The notes under the pieces: generated by a model | Seen by the model: only the letters and a program-made list of their open reading frames with translations | The model's database searches: none | What the model was told of the DNA's origin: nothing | Translations under genes and position numbers: made by a program | Shown: piece by piece, positions 42,831 to 51,576 of the stretch | Layout of the letters: each line of letters starts with the position of its first letter | Numbering within the stretch: the first letter of the stretch is position 1 | Assembly (NCBI GenBank): GCA_965247175.1 | Contig: OZ252006.1 | Coordinates: 930,001-994,000, forward strand | From: JANQMX01 sp965247175 | Lineage (GTDB): Bacteria; Pseudomonadota; Alphaproteobacteria; Kiloniellales; DSM-21159 | Reading direction: 5' to 3' | DNA: 64,000 nucleotides

Positions 42831-43448
42831 CTAAGTCCGGTTGCGCCGGGCGACCAGATGAAAGATGTGCCAGCGCTTGGGCTTGCCTTCAGCCGTCTTT
42901 CCCTCGTCTTCCTCCTCCCGCAAATGCTCGATGGTGAAGCCGTCGAACAGCGACTCGGCCTCCTCTTTCGATAGGATCGTCACGCCGCTCTGCTTCGACC
43001 AGTCGTCCCGCGGCCCGAGCAGATGTCCGGAGAAGCGGCCGCCCGGCAAGACAGCGGCCCGGATGAGTGTCCACAGGCGATCGAAGGCTTCGGGCGGGCA
43101 GAAGGGTAGGGAGAAGCTCGCGTTCACCAGCTCGGCAGCGCCCAAGGGACCGAGAGCTTCGAAGTCTTCATGCCGTGTGGTCAGCTGGTCTGCGACTCCA
43201 AGCGCGACGGCCCGCTGGCGCAGCTCGAGCAGCGCCGCTTCGGTCTTGTCGGTGGCCAGAACCTGCCAGCCGGCCCTGAGCAGCGGCAGGCTGTCGCGGC
43301 CGACTCCGGCGCCGAGGTCGATGGCCCTGCGTGGTCCTTCGGATTCGCCCTCGAAGGCGGCCATCGCCCGCTGCAGCGTGTCGTGCGGCGGCCGATCCCG
43401 TGTCTGATCGTAGTAAGCCAGCCAATTTGTCGGGTTTTTGTCGTTCAT
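42831..43448 (-). CDS. Class I SAM-dependent methyltransferase (TehB-like)
   Basis: A 205-residue single-domain methyltransferase. Motif I is RAIDLGAGVGRDSLPLL; the acidic residue follows in QVLATDKTEAALLELR; motif IV is LVNASFSLPFCPPEAF. The order NWLAYYDQTRDRPPHDTL before motif I is common in TehB/small detoxifying methyltransferases. ATG 43448 is preferred to a TTG three codons upstream. It diverges from the Crp/Fnr gene. Confidence 0.85.
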   Translation of the reverse strand: MNDKNPTNWLAYYDQTRDRPPHDTLQRAMAAFEGESEGPRRAIDLGAGVGRDSLPLLRAGWQVLATDKTEAALLELRQRAVALGVADQLTTRHEDFEALGPLGAAELVNASFSLPFCPPEAFDRLWTLIRAAVLPGGRFSGHLLGPRDDWSKQSGVTILSKEEAESLFDGFTIEHLREEEDEGKTAEGKPKRWHIFHLVARRNRT

Positions 43449-43554
43449 CGACGCCAAAGACCTCTCTTTTCACAGGCTTTCAACTTCCGCGCCTTCTGCA
43501 CTACGATGTATTGTGATTTCGGGGATTCTGACATCGGTTTGGTGTTTCGCAGCC

Positions 43555-44250
43555 ATGGACAAGCTTGAACTACTGGGACGGAACTTTCTGTTCCGCGATC
43601 TCGACCGAAGCGCGCTGGAGCGGCTGGCCGCGCTGGCCGTCACGCGGCGCCTGAAGAAGGGAGAGGTCCTTTTCAACAAAGGTGACGAAGGCGACGCGCT
43701 CTACGGCGTGCGCTCCGGCAACATCTGCATCAGTACGACGGCCCCCAACGGCAAGGAGATCATCCTCAGCGTCATGGAGCGGGGCGACGTCTTCGGCGAA
43801 ATCGCTCTGCTCGACGGCTTGCCGAGGACGGCGGACGCCCGGGCGCTGGAGAGCAGCGAGCTGATCATGATGCGGCGGCGCGACTTCACCAGCCTCTTGG
43901 AGCGTGAGCCCTCGCTCGCCGTGCATCTGCTCGAGCTGCTATGCGAGCGCCTGCGCAATACCAATGCGATGCTGGAGGACGTGGCCTTCCTCGGGCTGCC
44001 CGCCCGCTTGGCCAAGCGTCTCCTCAGCCTGGCGACGATATACGGGGAAGAGAACGAGGACGGCGAGTTGATCGGCCTTAAGCTCTCCCAAAGCGATCTC
44101 GGGCAGATGCTCGGCACCTCGCGTGAGAGCATCAACAAGCAGCTCCAGGAGTGGGTGCGCCAGGGCGTCGTCAAGCTGGGGCGCAGCCGCGTCACCATTT
44201 GCGACCGGACGGCCTTGCAGGAAGTGGTGGAAAAGGCGCTCGCGGCTTGA
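43555..44250 (+). CDS. Crp/Fnr-family transcriptional regulator
   Basis: A 231-residue regulator from ATG 43555; the frame extends upstream to 43438 but overlaps the methyltransferase start and is not regulator-like. Residues 5-120 are the cyclic-nucleotide-binding barrel (KGEVLFNKGDEGDALYGVRS, GDVFGEIALLDGLPRTADA), and the helix-turn-helix is LSQSDLGQMLGTSRESINKQ. It lacks the cysteine cluster of Fnr. The E-x-A-L-L-D...RTA pattern is close to the cAMP-phosphate cassette, so a nucleotide effector is plausible. Confidence 0.92.
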   Translation: MDKLELLGRNFLFRDLDRSALERLAALAVTRRLKKGEVLFNKGDEGDALYGVRSGNICISTTAPNGKEIILSVMERGDVFGEIALLDGLPRTADARALESSELIMMRRRDFTSLLEREPSLAVHLLELLCERLRNTNAMLEDVAFLGLPARLAKRLLSLATIYGEENEDGELIGLKLSQSDLGQMLGTSRESINKQLQEWVRQGVVKLGRSRVTICDRTALQEVVEKALAA

Positions 44251-44348
44251 CCTGCCCACGCGCTTGCGCCATGTCGCCGAGGATGTCGAACTGAGTCGCG
44301 GCATTCGCCGACCGACCTCCCAGGAAAAAAGAACGTTAGGAGACTAGG

Positions 44349-44654
44349 ATGGCTTGGCAGCGCGTGGGCAGCGTGGGCGATCTCAAGGAAGGCGAGATGA
44401 TGGAGGTCGAGATCGGCGATCAGTCGATTGCCATCTACCGCCTGGACGACGGCATTTTCGCCACCGACAACATCTGCACCCACGCTTTTGCCAAGCTGAC
44501 CGAAGGCGTTCTGGACGACGGCTGCGTCGAATGTCCGCTGCATGCCGGCATCTTCGACGTGCGCAGCGGCGAAGCCCTCGACGGCCCGGTGGAAGATGAC
44601 CTCAAGGTCTTTCCCACCAAGGTCGAGGGCGACGATATCCTGATCGACGCTTAG
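44349..44654 (+). CDS. Rieske [2Fe-2S] ferredoxin, dioxygenase type
   Basis: A 101-residue soluble ferredoxin. Cluster ligands are Cys43-x-His45 (CTH) and Cys62-x-x-His65 (CPLH). It resembles the electron-carrier component of aromatic-ring dioxygenases, and also stand-alone nitrite reductase small subunit-like proteins. No oxygenase or reductase gene is adjacent. GTTAGGAGACTAGG upstream gives a good ribosome binding site. Confidence 0.92.
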   Translation: MAWQRVGSVGDLKEGEMMEVEIGDQSIAIYRLDDGIFATDNICTHAFAKLTEGVLDDGCVECPLHAGIFDVRSGEALDGPVEDDLKVFPTKVEGDDILIDA

Positions 44655-44687
44655 CGCAGCAGGGCGGCCCGGCACGGGCCAGCCATT

Positions 44688-45449
44688 ATGTCGCTTTGGG
44701 AGCTGCCGCCGGAGGCCTATCTCTTCGCCGCAGCCGTCCTCTTCGCCGGAGGGCTGGTGAAGGGCATTCTCGGCATTGCCTTGCCCTTGGTCGGCATTCC
44801 TCTTCTGACACTGATCATGCCGGTTCAGTCGGCCATCGCGGTGATGGCAGCACCGGTGCTGTTGAGCAATCTCCAGCAGCTACACCAGGCCAGTGATCGG
44901 CGCGCCATCTTCAAGCGCCTCTGGCCGCTGCTTGCGGCTCTCGTCACCGGAATCGTCATGGGAGTCCATCTGCTTGCCGGCAGCGACGCGGAGGTCGTTC
45001 TCATACTGCTGGCCTTGGCGATCGTCGTCTTCGTCGCCATCAACCTCCTTGCCCCGCGTCTGGTCATGCCGCCGCGGCTCGAACGGCCGCTGGGCTTTCT
45101 CGCTGGCGGGGTGGGGGGCCTGCTCGGCGGCATGACCTCGATCTACGGCCCGCCGATCGTTCTCTACGTTCTGTCCATGCGGCCGTCGCGGGACACCTTC
45201 ATCGCCTATATGGCAGTCATCCTGCTGACCGGCACCATCCCGCTCTACACGGCGCTGGCGTTCTACGGCATTCTGGGCTGGCAGGAGGGTCTGTTCTCCC
45301 TGCTGCTCGTTGCGCCTGTCCTGCTCGGCATGGCGGTCGGCCGCCGGCTGCGCGGTCTCATTCCGGAAGACCGCTTTCGCCTGGTCATCATGCTGATGCT
45401 GCTGGTGATCGCGGCAAACCTGGTGCGCAAGGCACTCTTCCCTGATTGA
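44688..45449 (+). CDS. TauE/SafE-family membrane transporter
   Basis: A 253-residue inner-membrane protein with about seven to eight helices. The family-type repeats are FAGGLVKGILGIALPLVGIP and LAGGVGGLLGGMTSIYGPPI. Members export sulfite, sulfoacetate or other organosulfur anions, or take up related anions. It starts 33 bp after the Rieske gene and may be co-transcribed. Confidence 0.9.
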   Translation: MSLWELPPEAYLFAAAVLFAGGLVKGILGIALPLVGIPLLTLIMPVQSAIAVMAAPVLLSNLQQLHQASDRRAIFKRLWPLLAALVTGIVMGVHLLAGSDAEVVLILLALAIVVFVAINLLAPRLVMPPRLERPLGFLAGGVGGLLGGMTSIYGPPIVLYVLSMRPSRDTFIAYMAVILLTGTIPLYTALAFYGILGWQEGLFSLLLVAPVLLGMAVGRRLRGLIPEDRFRLVIMLMLLVIAANLVRKALFPD

Positions 45450-45470
45450 TCCGCCCTGCGCGCGGGGCGG

Positions 45471-46166
45471 CTAAACCAAGGTCGGCCGTCGTCTGGTGAA
45501 CAGCAACGGGAAGAGCAGCAGCCCGGCGAAGAAGCCGCCGGCGTGGGCTTCCCAGGAGATCGCGTTGCCGCCGTCTCCTGGTGCGCCCAACGAGGCATAG
45601 CCGAGGTTGAGCGCCATCATAATCACGGAGAAGACGAGCAGCTTTCTCAGCCGCTCGACGCCGGGCAGGTTCAGTGGCGCGGCCCAGATATGACCCGCAG
45701 CCCCGATCAGTCCGAAGACGATCGCCGAAGCGCCGATGGTCAAGGTCAGCTGACCCCAGTGAAGGAAGGCCTGGGTGAGGCCGCCCGCCACGCTAGTTAG
45801 GAGCATGAAAATGAGAAAGCGGTCGGTACCAAGGATCCTGCAGATTTGACTGCCGAGAATCGCGATCCAGAGTCCATTGAACAGCAGATGCAGCCAGTCG
45901 CCGTGCAGGAACGCATAGGTCACGAGGGAGTAAAGGCGGTCCGGCACGAACTCACCATTCCAGAACAGCACCAGACCGAAGGTCCATCGCATCCACTCGA
46001 CCTGGGTCGGCTGCAAGACGGTCGTCAGCAACTGAACGACCACCATGACGCCAAGAACGATCTTGATAACTGGTGGAAGCGTGATCATTGGGGAGCGCGT
46101 CGGCGGCTGCCAGCCCGAGTTTCGCCGACCGACAGGCGTAAATGTCTTACCGGGCGTAAGTCGCAT
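45471..46166 (-). CDS. Rhomboid-family intramembrane serine protease
   Basis: The product is 231 residues from ATG 46166; ATG 46088 (in front of ITLPPVIKIV) is an alternative, and neither has a good ribosome binding site. It has six membrane segments with the rhomboid features: YAFLHGDWLHLLFNGLW (His and Asn of the loop-helix), catalytic serine in TIGASAIVFGLIGA, and catalytic histidine in SWEAHAGGFFAGLL. It cleaves membrane-anchored proteins within the bilayer; substrates are unknown. Confidence 0.88.
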   Translation of the reverse strand: MRLTPGKTFTPVGRRNSGWQPPTRSPMITLPPVIKIVLGVMVVVQLLTTVLQPTQVEWMRWTFGLVLFWNGEFVPDRLYSLVTYAFLHGDWLHLLFNGLWIAILGSQICRILGTDRFLIFMLLTSVAGGLTQAFLHWGQLTLTIGASAIVFGLIGAAGHIWAAPLNLPGVERLRKLLVFSVIMMALNLGYASLGAPGDGGNAISWEAHAGGFFAGLLLFPLLFTRRRPTLV

Positions 46167-46275
46167 TGTCGGAGAGGCCGCCGTGGAGCAGATAGTTGAG
46201 CATGTGGTGGCGAAGAAATGGTTCACGCCGAGCGGCTTGTCGAGTGATTTCGACTGACCCAATCATGGAAACGCA

Positions 46276-47271
46276 ATGAAATCAAAGCTTTTAAGCGTGA
46301 TCTTTCTGGTCGGCTCCGCGGCTGCGGCAAGTGCCAACACACTGCCCGATGCTCCGGTGCCACCGGCCAGCGCCTGGCAATCGCCCCTGGAGCAAGAGCA
46401 TCCCCTGGCCGGCCGCATCTGGGATGCGGCGAGCGGGCAGTTCGTGGCGCCCGAAGCCTTGCTGCCGCGCTTGCGGTCGGCCAACTATCTGCTTCTGGGA
46501 GAGACCCACGACAATGCCGACCATCACCGTCTCCAGGCCTGGCTGATCGATCAGGTCGGAGACGGCGCCGAGCCGGCGGTGGTCTTCGAGATGATTAACG
46601 AGGACCAGTCGGACGCGCTTGCGCGCTATTTGGACTCGGGCTCGCCGACCGCGGAGGGGCTGGGGACGGCCATCGGCTGGGAAGACAGTGGCTGGCCGGA
46701 CTGGGCCCTCTACATGCCCGTTGCCGAGGCGGCCCTGGCCGGGGGCGCGGCGTTCAAACCGGGGAGCCTGCCGAGCAGAGCCATCCGGGAGATTGGCATG
46801 CGCGGCTTGGCTGAGAGCCATTCTGCCGAAGAGCTCGAGCGTCTTGCGCTCTCGGATGAGTGGCCTGACGCATTCAACCAGGAGCTTTATGCCGAGTTGG
46901 CCGAGTCCCATTGCGATCTTCTGCCGCCGGAGATGCTGCCGAGGATGGCAGAGGTACAGCGCATGCGGGATGCCAAGCTCGCCGATGCCATGGTCGTGGC
47001 GCGCGCCGAAGGGCACAACCCGGCCATTCTGGTGGCCGGCACCGGCCATACGGGCCATCGCCGCGCCGTACCCTGGTATCTGGCAGCGCGCGAGGCCGAC
47101 GGCTCGGTGCTGAGCATCGCCATGCTGGAGGTCATTCCGGGTGCCGAGAATCCGAGCGACTACGAGCGGCGCGGAGACCATGACATTCTGTGGTTCACGC
47201 CGCGTGCCGAGCGCAAGGACCCTTGCGAAGGCTTGGCGGAACGCTTCGGAAAGGCCCCGGCAAGCGACTGA
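46276..47271 (+). CDS. ChaN-like haem-binding secreted protein
   Basis: A 331-residue protein with a signal peptide (SKLLSVIFLVGSAAAASA). The ChaN/PF04187 fold is marked by YLLLGETHDNADHHRLQAWL and FEMINEDQSDALARYL, and by the late VAGTGHTGHRRAVPWYL. ChaN of Campylobacter binds haem as a dimer at the outer membrane; here the lipobox is not evident, so it may be soluble in the periplasm. It diverges from the rhomboid gene. Confidence 0.85.
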   Translation: MKSKLLSVIFLVGSAAAASANTLPDAPVPPASAWQSPLEQEHPLAGRIWDAASGQFVAPEALLPRLRSANYLLLGETHDNADHHRLQAWLIDQVGDGAEPAVVFEMINEDQSDALARYLDSGSPTAEGLGTAIGWEDSGWPDWALYMPVAEAALAGGAAFKPGSLPSRAIREIGMRGLAESHSAEELERLALSDEWPDAFNQELYAELAESHCDLLPPEMLPRMAEVQRMRDAKLADAMVVARAEGHNPAILVAGTGHTGHRRAVPWYLAAREADGSVLSIAMLEVIPGAENPSDYERRGDHDILWFTPRAERKDPCEGLAERFGKAPASD

Positions 47272-47378
47272 ATGTGCCCAAAATGCTGCAATGCAGCATA
47301 AAGCGTTGCAATTCTCGGCCGAAGCGTGCTTGATCGCCCGGCCTTGGACTGAAACCACCGCGGTGGGGAGTTTGATCT

Positions 47379-47927
47379 ATGGACATCAGCCGGATTCCGC
47401 TTGGCGAGAACCCGCCGTTCGACGTCAACGTCATCATCGAGGTGACGATTGGCAGCGATCCGGTGAAGTACGAGCTGGACAAGGACACCGGCGCCTTGTT
47501 CGTCGATCGCTTCCTGCACACGGCGATGCACTATCCCTGCAACTACGGCTTCATCCCCCATACGCTGTCGGACGACGGGGATCCCGTCGACGTGCTGGTC
47601 GTCGGGCCTTATCCGATCGTGCCCGGGGCCGTGGTGCGCACCCGCCCGGTGGGCGTCCTGATCATGGAGGACGAGAAGGGCGGCGACGAGAAGGTCCTGG
47701 CGGTGCCGGCCGACCAACTGCATCCTTACTACAAGAACGTCTCCTCCTACCGCGATCTGCCGCAGATCCTGCTCGACCAAGTCAGCCACTTCTTCGCTCA
47801 CTACAAGGACCTGGAGAGGGACAAGTGGGTGAAGGTCCAACGCTGGGGCGAGGCCGGAGAGGCCGAGAAGATGATCAGCGAGGCGATCGATCGCGCCAAC
47901 GCGGCAGACGCCAAGGCGGCGGAATAG
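47379..47927 (+). CDS. ppa: Inorganic pyrophosphatase
   Basis: A 182-residue family I soluble pyrophosphatase. The metal-binding signature is DDGDPVDVLV, with FLHTAMHYPCNYGFIPHTLS before it and HFFAHYKDLERDKWVKVQRW at the end. It hydrolyses pyrophosphate from biosynthetic reactions in the cytoplasm. Confidence 0.97.
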   Translation: MDISRIPLGENPPFDVNVIIEVTIGSDPVKYELDKDTGALFVDRFLHTAMHYPCNYGFIPHTLSDDGDPVDVLVVGPYPIVPGAVVRTRPVGVLIMEDEKGGDEKVLAVPADQLHPYYKNVSSYRDLPQILLDQVSHFFAHYKDLERDKWVKVQRWGEAGEAEKMISEAIDRANAADAKAAE

Positions 47928-48078
47928 TCGCATCTTGATCGACGGCCTGAGGCACTGAGGCCGAGGGCGGCCCGCAGCCAACCATTTCTGCTTTATGCTC
48001 AGCCTGTTGCTGACTATCTCTTAGAGAGACGGTCGCAACCGTCGGGATTGTTCGCGCAGGCAGAGGAGGACAGGCACA

Positions 48079-48336
48079 GTGCCGATCATCAGGCAGCTGC
48101 TCATGGCCGGGGTTAAGCGCGCGCTGCAAGACCCGGAGATGCGGGCCAAGGCAGCCGACGTGGCGCAGAAGGAAGTCAAACCACGCGTAGAGGCAGCGGC
48201 CCGTGCGGGCCAGCAGCAGTTCGCGAGCGCCAAGCAGGACTGGCAAAAGGCCTCTCAGGAGGTGGATCCGCGCGAGAAGCCGGCTGAGTTCGCAGGCCGC
48301 TTTGTCGGCCGCGTCAAAAGGCGGCTGCTCGACTGA
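48079..48336 (+). CDS. 85-residue basic helical protein of unknown function
   Basis: Opens MPIIRQLLMAGVKRALQDPE and continues as a charged Ala/Lys/Arg/Gln-rich helix (AADVAQKEVKPRVEAAARAG, QQQFASAKQDWQKASQEV), ending FVGRVKRRLLD. GAGGAGGACAGGCAC precedes the start. There is no signal peptide. Its composition fits a helical, possibly coiled-coil protein. No family is recognised. Confidence 0.68.
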   Translation: MPIIRQLLMAGVKRALQDPEMRAKAADVAQKEVKPRVEAAARAGQQQFASAKQDWQKASQEVDPREKPAEFAGRFVGRVKRRLLD

Positions 48337-48341
48337 AAAAG

Positions 48342-48369
48342 TACGGCGGACGCGAAGGCATCCGCCGTA
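48342..48369. terminator. Hairpin after the 85-residue gene; 48370-48815 without a supported gene
   Basis: TACGGCGGA pairs with TCCGCCGTA, 9 bp with a 10-base loop. No T run follows on the plus strand. The remaining 446 bp before the dehydrogenase gene contain a few short open frames without ribosome binding sites or recognisable protein, and AAGGAACG just before the next start codon. Confidence 0.45.
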
Positions 48370-48815
48370 GTTGGAGATGAGGGGCTATGAAGTCGGACCG
48401 GCCGACAGCGTCCCAAGCGGGCGATCGGCCCATCCGATAGTCCGGCCGTCAGTCAGCCGGAAGACTGAACGTCCCCGATGGGACGCCTACAAACTCCACA
48501 AGCACCGGTCCTGTCGTCGACGCTCGTAGATCGCGCGGCCTATGTCTTCCCGAACGCGCGCCATCTCTCGACCGCCGTCAACCGCCGACATGCCAACATG
48601 CCGGCACGCGCACGCTACGCCGAAAGCTTGACCCTCTTGTGACAACACGAAGCCGCTGTGTGGATAAGCAAGCCGCAGTGCCGAACGGCCCGTCTGGTGC
48701 TCCACGCTGATCTGCAACCGCGCCTGGGAACGTAGAAAACCCTAAAGACATCTGGGCCTTGGTAAGCGTGTGACGCAGGGGTTCGCGGCCGGCCCCAACG
48801 CAAGGAACGAAGCAA

Positions 48816-49625
48816 ATGGCGAGGCTCGATCGCAAAGGGCTGGTTTGGATTACCGGCGCAAGCTCAGGCATCGGCCGCGGCTTGGCGCTCCTCATGGCTA
48901 AGCGAGGCTATCGAGTCGCCGTCTCGGCTCGCCGGGTCGAGAGCCTCGAAGAGATGGTCAAGGAGGCGGAGAGCTTCCGCGGCACGCTCTATCCCGTGCC
49001 GCTCGACGTCACCGATGAAGCGCAGGTGCGCGCAGCCGTCGACGCCATGGAGAAAGAGCATGGCGAGATCGCACTCGCCGTCCTTAACGCCGGCACGCAC
49101 ATCCCTCTCGACGTCGAGGACTTCAATACCGAGACCTTCCGCAAGCTCATCGATGTCAACGTGATGGGGGTGGTGAACTGCCTCGCCCCGATCATCGAAC
49201 GCATGCGGGGCCGCAAGCGCGGACACATCGCGGTGGTGGCTTCGGTGGCCGGCTATTGCGGACTGCCCAGCGCCTCCGCCTATGGGCTGACCAAGGCCGG
49301 GCTGATCAACATGTGTGAAGCCCTGGAGCCAGAGCTGGCGCTCGACGGCATCCAGCTTCAGCTCGTCAATCCAGGCTTCGTGCGCACGCCCCTGACTGAC
49401 AAGAACGACTTCAACATGCCGTTCCTCATGGAGCCTGATGACGCCGCAGCGGCGTTCTATGCGGGGCTGCAATCGGATCGGTTCGAGATCGTCTTCCCGC
49501 GCCGCATGGCCTGTGCCATGGCCAGCCTGCGTGGCTTGCCTTACCGCCTGTTCTTCAAGGTCACGGGGCGAATGGCGCGAGACCGCCGGAGCAAAAGAAA
49601 AGGCGGCGCCGAAAGCACCGCCTGA
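48816..49625 (+). CDS. Short-chain dehydrogenase/reductase
   Basis: A 269-residue classical SDR. The coenzyme motif is TGASSGIGRGLALLMAKRGY, with NAG in AVLNAGTHIP. The catalytic serine is in VVASVAGYCG, and tyrosine and lysine in YGLTKAGLI. The Arg-rich end of strand 2 (SARRVES) suggests NADP preference. It resembles SDRs that act with cfa/photolyase clusters in proteobacteria; the convergent DUF3833 gene of such a cluster is 26 bp away. The substrate is unknown. Confidence 0.9.
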   Translation: MARLDRKGLVWITGASSGIGRGLALLMAKRGYRVAVSARRVESLEEMVKEAESFRGTLYPVPLDVTDEAQVRAAVDAMEKEHGEIALAVLNAGTHIPLDVEDFNTETFRKLIDVNVMGVVNCLAPIIERMRGRKRGHIAVVASVAGYCGLPSASAYGLTKAGLINMCEALEPELALDGIQLQLVNPGFVRTPLTDKNDFNMPFLMEPDDAAAAFYAGLQSDRFEIVFPRRMACAMASLRGLPYRLFFKVTGRMARDRRSKRKGGAESTA

Positions 49626-49651
49626 TCGAATTCTGGCCTGTCCGGCCGCCG

Positions 49652-50227
49652 CTACTCGGCGGCAGCCTTCAAGGCGGCCTGCGGCGGGCTCTGGCTCCAG
49701 AACGCCTGCCCAAGCTGCGCTGCGTCCTTGAAAAAGACGATGGTGCATTCGCCGAGGAGCAGACCGAACTTGGTCAGCTTGACGCGGTTGATCAACAGTC
49801 CGCCGGCCTGCAGGTACATGGCGTCGTCGAAGTGCACGGTGACCTGACGCTGACCGATGCGGAGCCGGAAATCGTACTCCCAGCGGAACGTGCTGCCGGA
49901 AACCTCGCCCCGGGCCTTGCCGACGACGTTCTCACAGGTGCCCTCATAGCCGTTGGCACCGACCTTGCTGAGGTGCCAGTCGCGGGTCTCGTGCTCTCCG
50001 TCGTTGTAGGCGAGAACCTCGTGAAGATGCAGCTTGTCCCCATCCACAGTGCCGATCATCTCGGCGGAGAACTGCCGCCGCAGCCGGCCGAAGCGGTCAT
50101 GGAACAGCCCAATGGCACCCGTTTCGCCTGCAAAGTACTCTTCCAGGCGCAGATCCGGCGCGCTCGGGAACGGCAACACGGAGAGCGTGTTGCGTTGCTT
50201 GGCCAGCTCTTGCAGGTCTTCGATCAT
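49652..50227 (-). CDS. DUF3833-family protein
   Basis: 191 residues from ATG 50227. Blocks typical of DUF3833 are LRLEEYFAGETGAIGLFHDR, HEVLAYNDGEHETRDWHL, GEVSGSTFRWEYDFRL and DDAMYLQAGGLLINRVKLTK. Unlike many family members no signal peptide or lipobox is present with this start. The family often occurs in cfa/photolyase clusters, as here; the role is unknown, possibly lipid-related. A longer frame to 50533 overlaps cfa and is rejected. Confidence 0.85.
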   Translation of the reverse strand: MIEDLQELAKQRNTLSVLPFPSAPDLRLEEYFAGETGAIGLFHDRFGRLRRQFSAEMIGTVDGDKLHLHEVLAYNDGEHETRDWHLSKVGANGYEGTCENVVGKARGEVSGSTFRWEYDFRLRIGQRQVTVHFDDAMYLQAGGLLINRVKLTKFGLLLGECTIVFFKDAAQLGQAFWSQSPPQAALKAAAE

Positions 50228-50354
50228 GGTGTTTTTTCTCAAGTTATCCCGTGCGTGTCGCCGGCTGGTCGGTCCAGCCGTTAATTTCTCTATTCTTACG
50301 ACGAAATAGGGATAATCGATCACCTCTGGCCGATAAGAATCGGCCTGGTCGGCT

Positions 50355-51575
50355 TCACCGGGCGTGCGACAGGGCGACGCGCTGCACGTCGATGCGGCCC
50401 GTGGAGAAGCCGGCCTCGCAGTAGGCGAAGTAATAGGTCCACATGCGGCGGAAGCGCTCGTCGAACCCAAGCTCGCGAATCCGCGGCCAAGCATCCTCGA
50501 AGCGGCTGCGCCAGCTCGACAAGGTATGGGCATAGTCGCTGGCGAAGCCTTGCTCGGCGACGGTGCGCAGACCGACGGACTGCAGAGCCGAGCGGAAGGC
50601 GCTGGGCGAGGGCAGCATGCCGCCCGGGAAGATGTAGCGTTGGATGAAATCGGTGCCCCGGCGGTAGCGCTCGAAGGAGGCTTCGTCGATGGTGATGACC
50701 TGCAGCGCCGCGCGGCCGTCCGGCGACATCAGGTCGCGCAGTTTCTTGAAGTAAGCACCCCAATAGCGCTCGCCCACCGCCTCGAACATCTCGATGGAGA
50801 CAATGCGGTCGAAGCGTCCCGAGACGTCGCGATAGTCCTGTCGCCGGACCTCGACGCGTTCTGTCAGGCCGGCGGACTGAATGCGCTGCTGGGTGTAGTC
50901 GAACTGCTGGTCGGAGATGGTGATGGCTGTGACCATGGCGCCGCGCTCCTTGGCGGCGTACTCGGCGAAGCCGCCCCAGCCGCAGCCGATCTCCAGCACG
51001 TGGCTGTCCTGCCGGACGTCGGCGGCATCGGCGATGGCGGCGTACTTGGCTGCCTGCGCATCTTCCAGGCTGATATCAAGGCTGGGGAAGCGCGCGGCGG
51101 AATAGGCCATGCCGCTGTCCAGCCACTCGGCATAAAAGTCGTTGCCGAGATCGTAGTGCTGCAAGATGTTGCGCCGTGCGCCGCTCCGGGTGTTGGGGCG
51201 CAGCAGGTGATAAAGCCGCGCCGCCGAGCGGTAGAGCGTGGAGCCCTGCAGGCTCTCCTGCCAGTGGTCGAAGTTGATTGCCGCGAGACGCAGAAAACCG
51301 GCCAGGTCCGGCGTATCGCACTCACCGCCCATGTAGCTCTCGGCGAAGCCGTTGCTGCCGCCGAACAGCACGCGGCGAAACATGCGCTCATCATGGACGA
51401 TGAGCTCCGCGTGCGGACCTGGTGCGCCGCCGCTGAGGCGGCGCCGGCTGCCGTCCGGCAGGGTCAACTGCAACTCGCCGGCATGAAGGCGGCTGCCGAA
51501 GGCATCGATCAGGAGGCCGTAGCGCGAGCCCAGACGCGGGCGTGTATTCATCTTTGGCATGGACATCGTTGGCAT
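50355..51575 (-). CDS. cfa: Cyclopropane-fatty-acyl-phospholipid synthase-like methyltransferase
   Basis: A 406-residue SAM enzyme modifying unsaturated acyl chains in membrane lipids. Family blocks are ILQHYDLGNDFYAEWLDSGM, AYSAARF, SAM motif LEIGCGWGGFAEYAAKERGA, DRIVSIEMFEAVGERYWGAY and YIFPGGMLPS. The start is 1 bp after the DUF1365 stop; Met9 (51551) is an alternative. In Rhodobacter, relatives in similar clusters make methylated precursors of furan fatty acids (UfaA) rather than cyclopropanes, so the product may differ. Confidence 0.9.
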   Translation of the reverse strand: MPTMSMPKMNTRPRLGSRYGLLIDAFGSRLHAGELQLTLPDGSRRRLSGGAPGPHAELIVHDERMFRRVLFGGSNGFAESYMGGECDTPDLAGFLRLAAINFDHWQESLQGSTLYRSAARLYHLLRPNTRSGARRNILQHYDLGNDFYAEWLDSGMAYSAARFPSLDISLEDAQAAKYAAIADAADVRQDSHVLEIGCGWGGFAEYAAKERGAMVTAITISDQQFDYTQQRIQSAGLTERVEVRRQDYRDVSGRFDRIVSIEMFEAVGERYWGAYFKKLRDLMSPDGRAALQVITIDEASFERYRRGTDFIQRYIFPGGMLPSPSAFRSALQSVGLRTVAEQGFASDYAHTLSSWRSRFEDAWPRIRELGFDERFRRMWTYYFAYCEAGFSTGRIDVQRVALSHAR

Positions 51576-51576
51576 G

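Noticed and set aside
47943..47963. Hairpin CGGCCT/AGGCCG after the pyrophosphatase gene as terminator
   Set aside because: Six-base stem, nine-base loop and no T run; too weak to call.
48487..48717. 76-codon minus-strand frame before the dehydrogenase gene
   Set aside because: No ribosome binding site, no recognisable domain, Cys/His/Arg-rich; I cannot support it as a gene.
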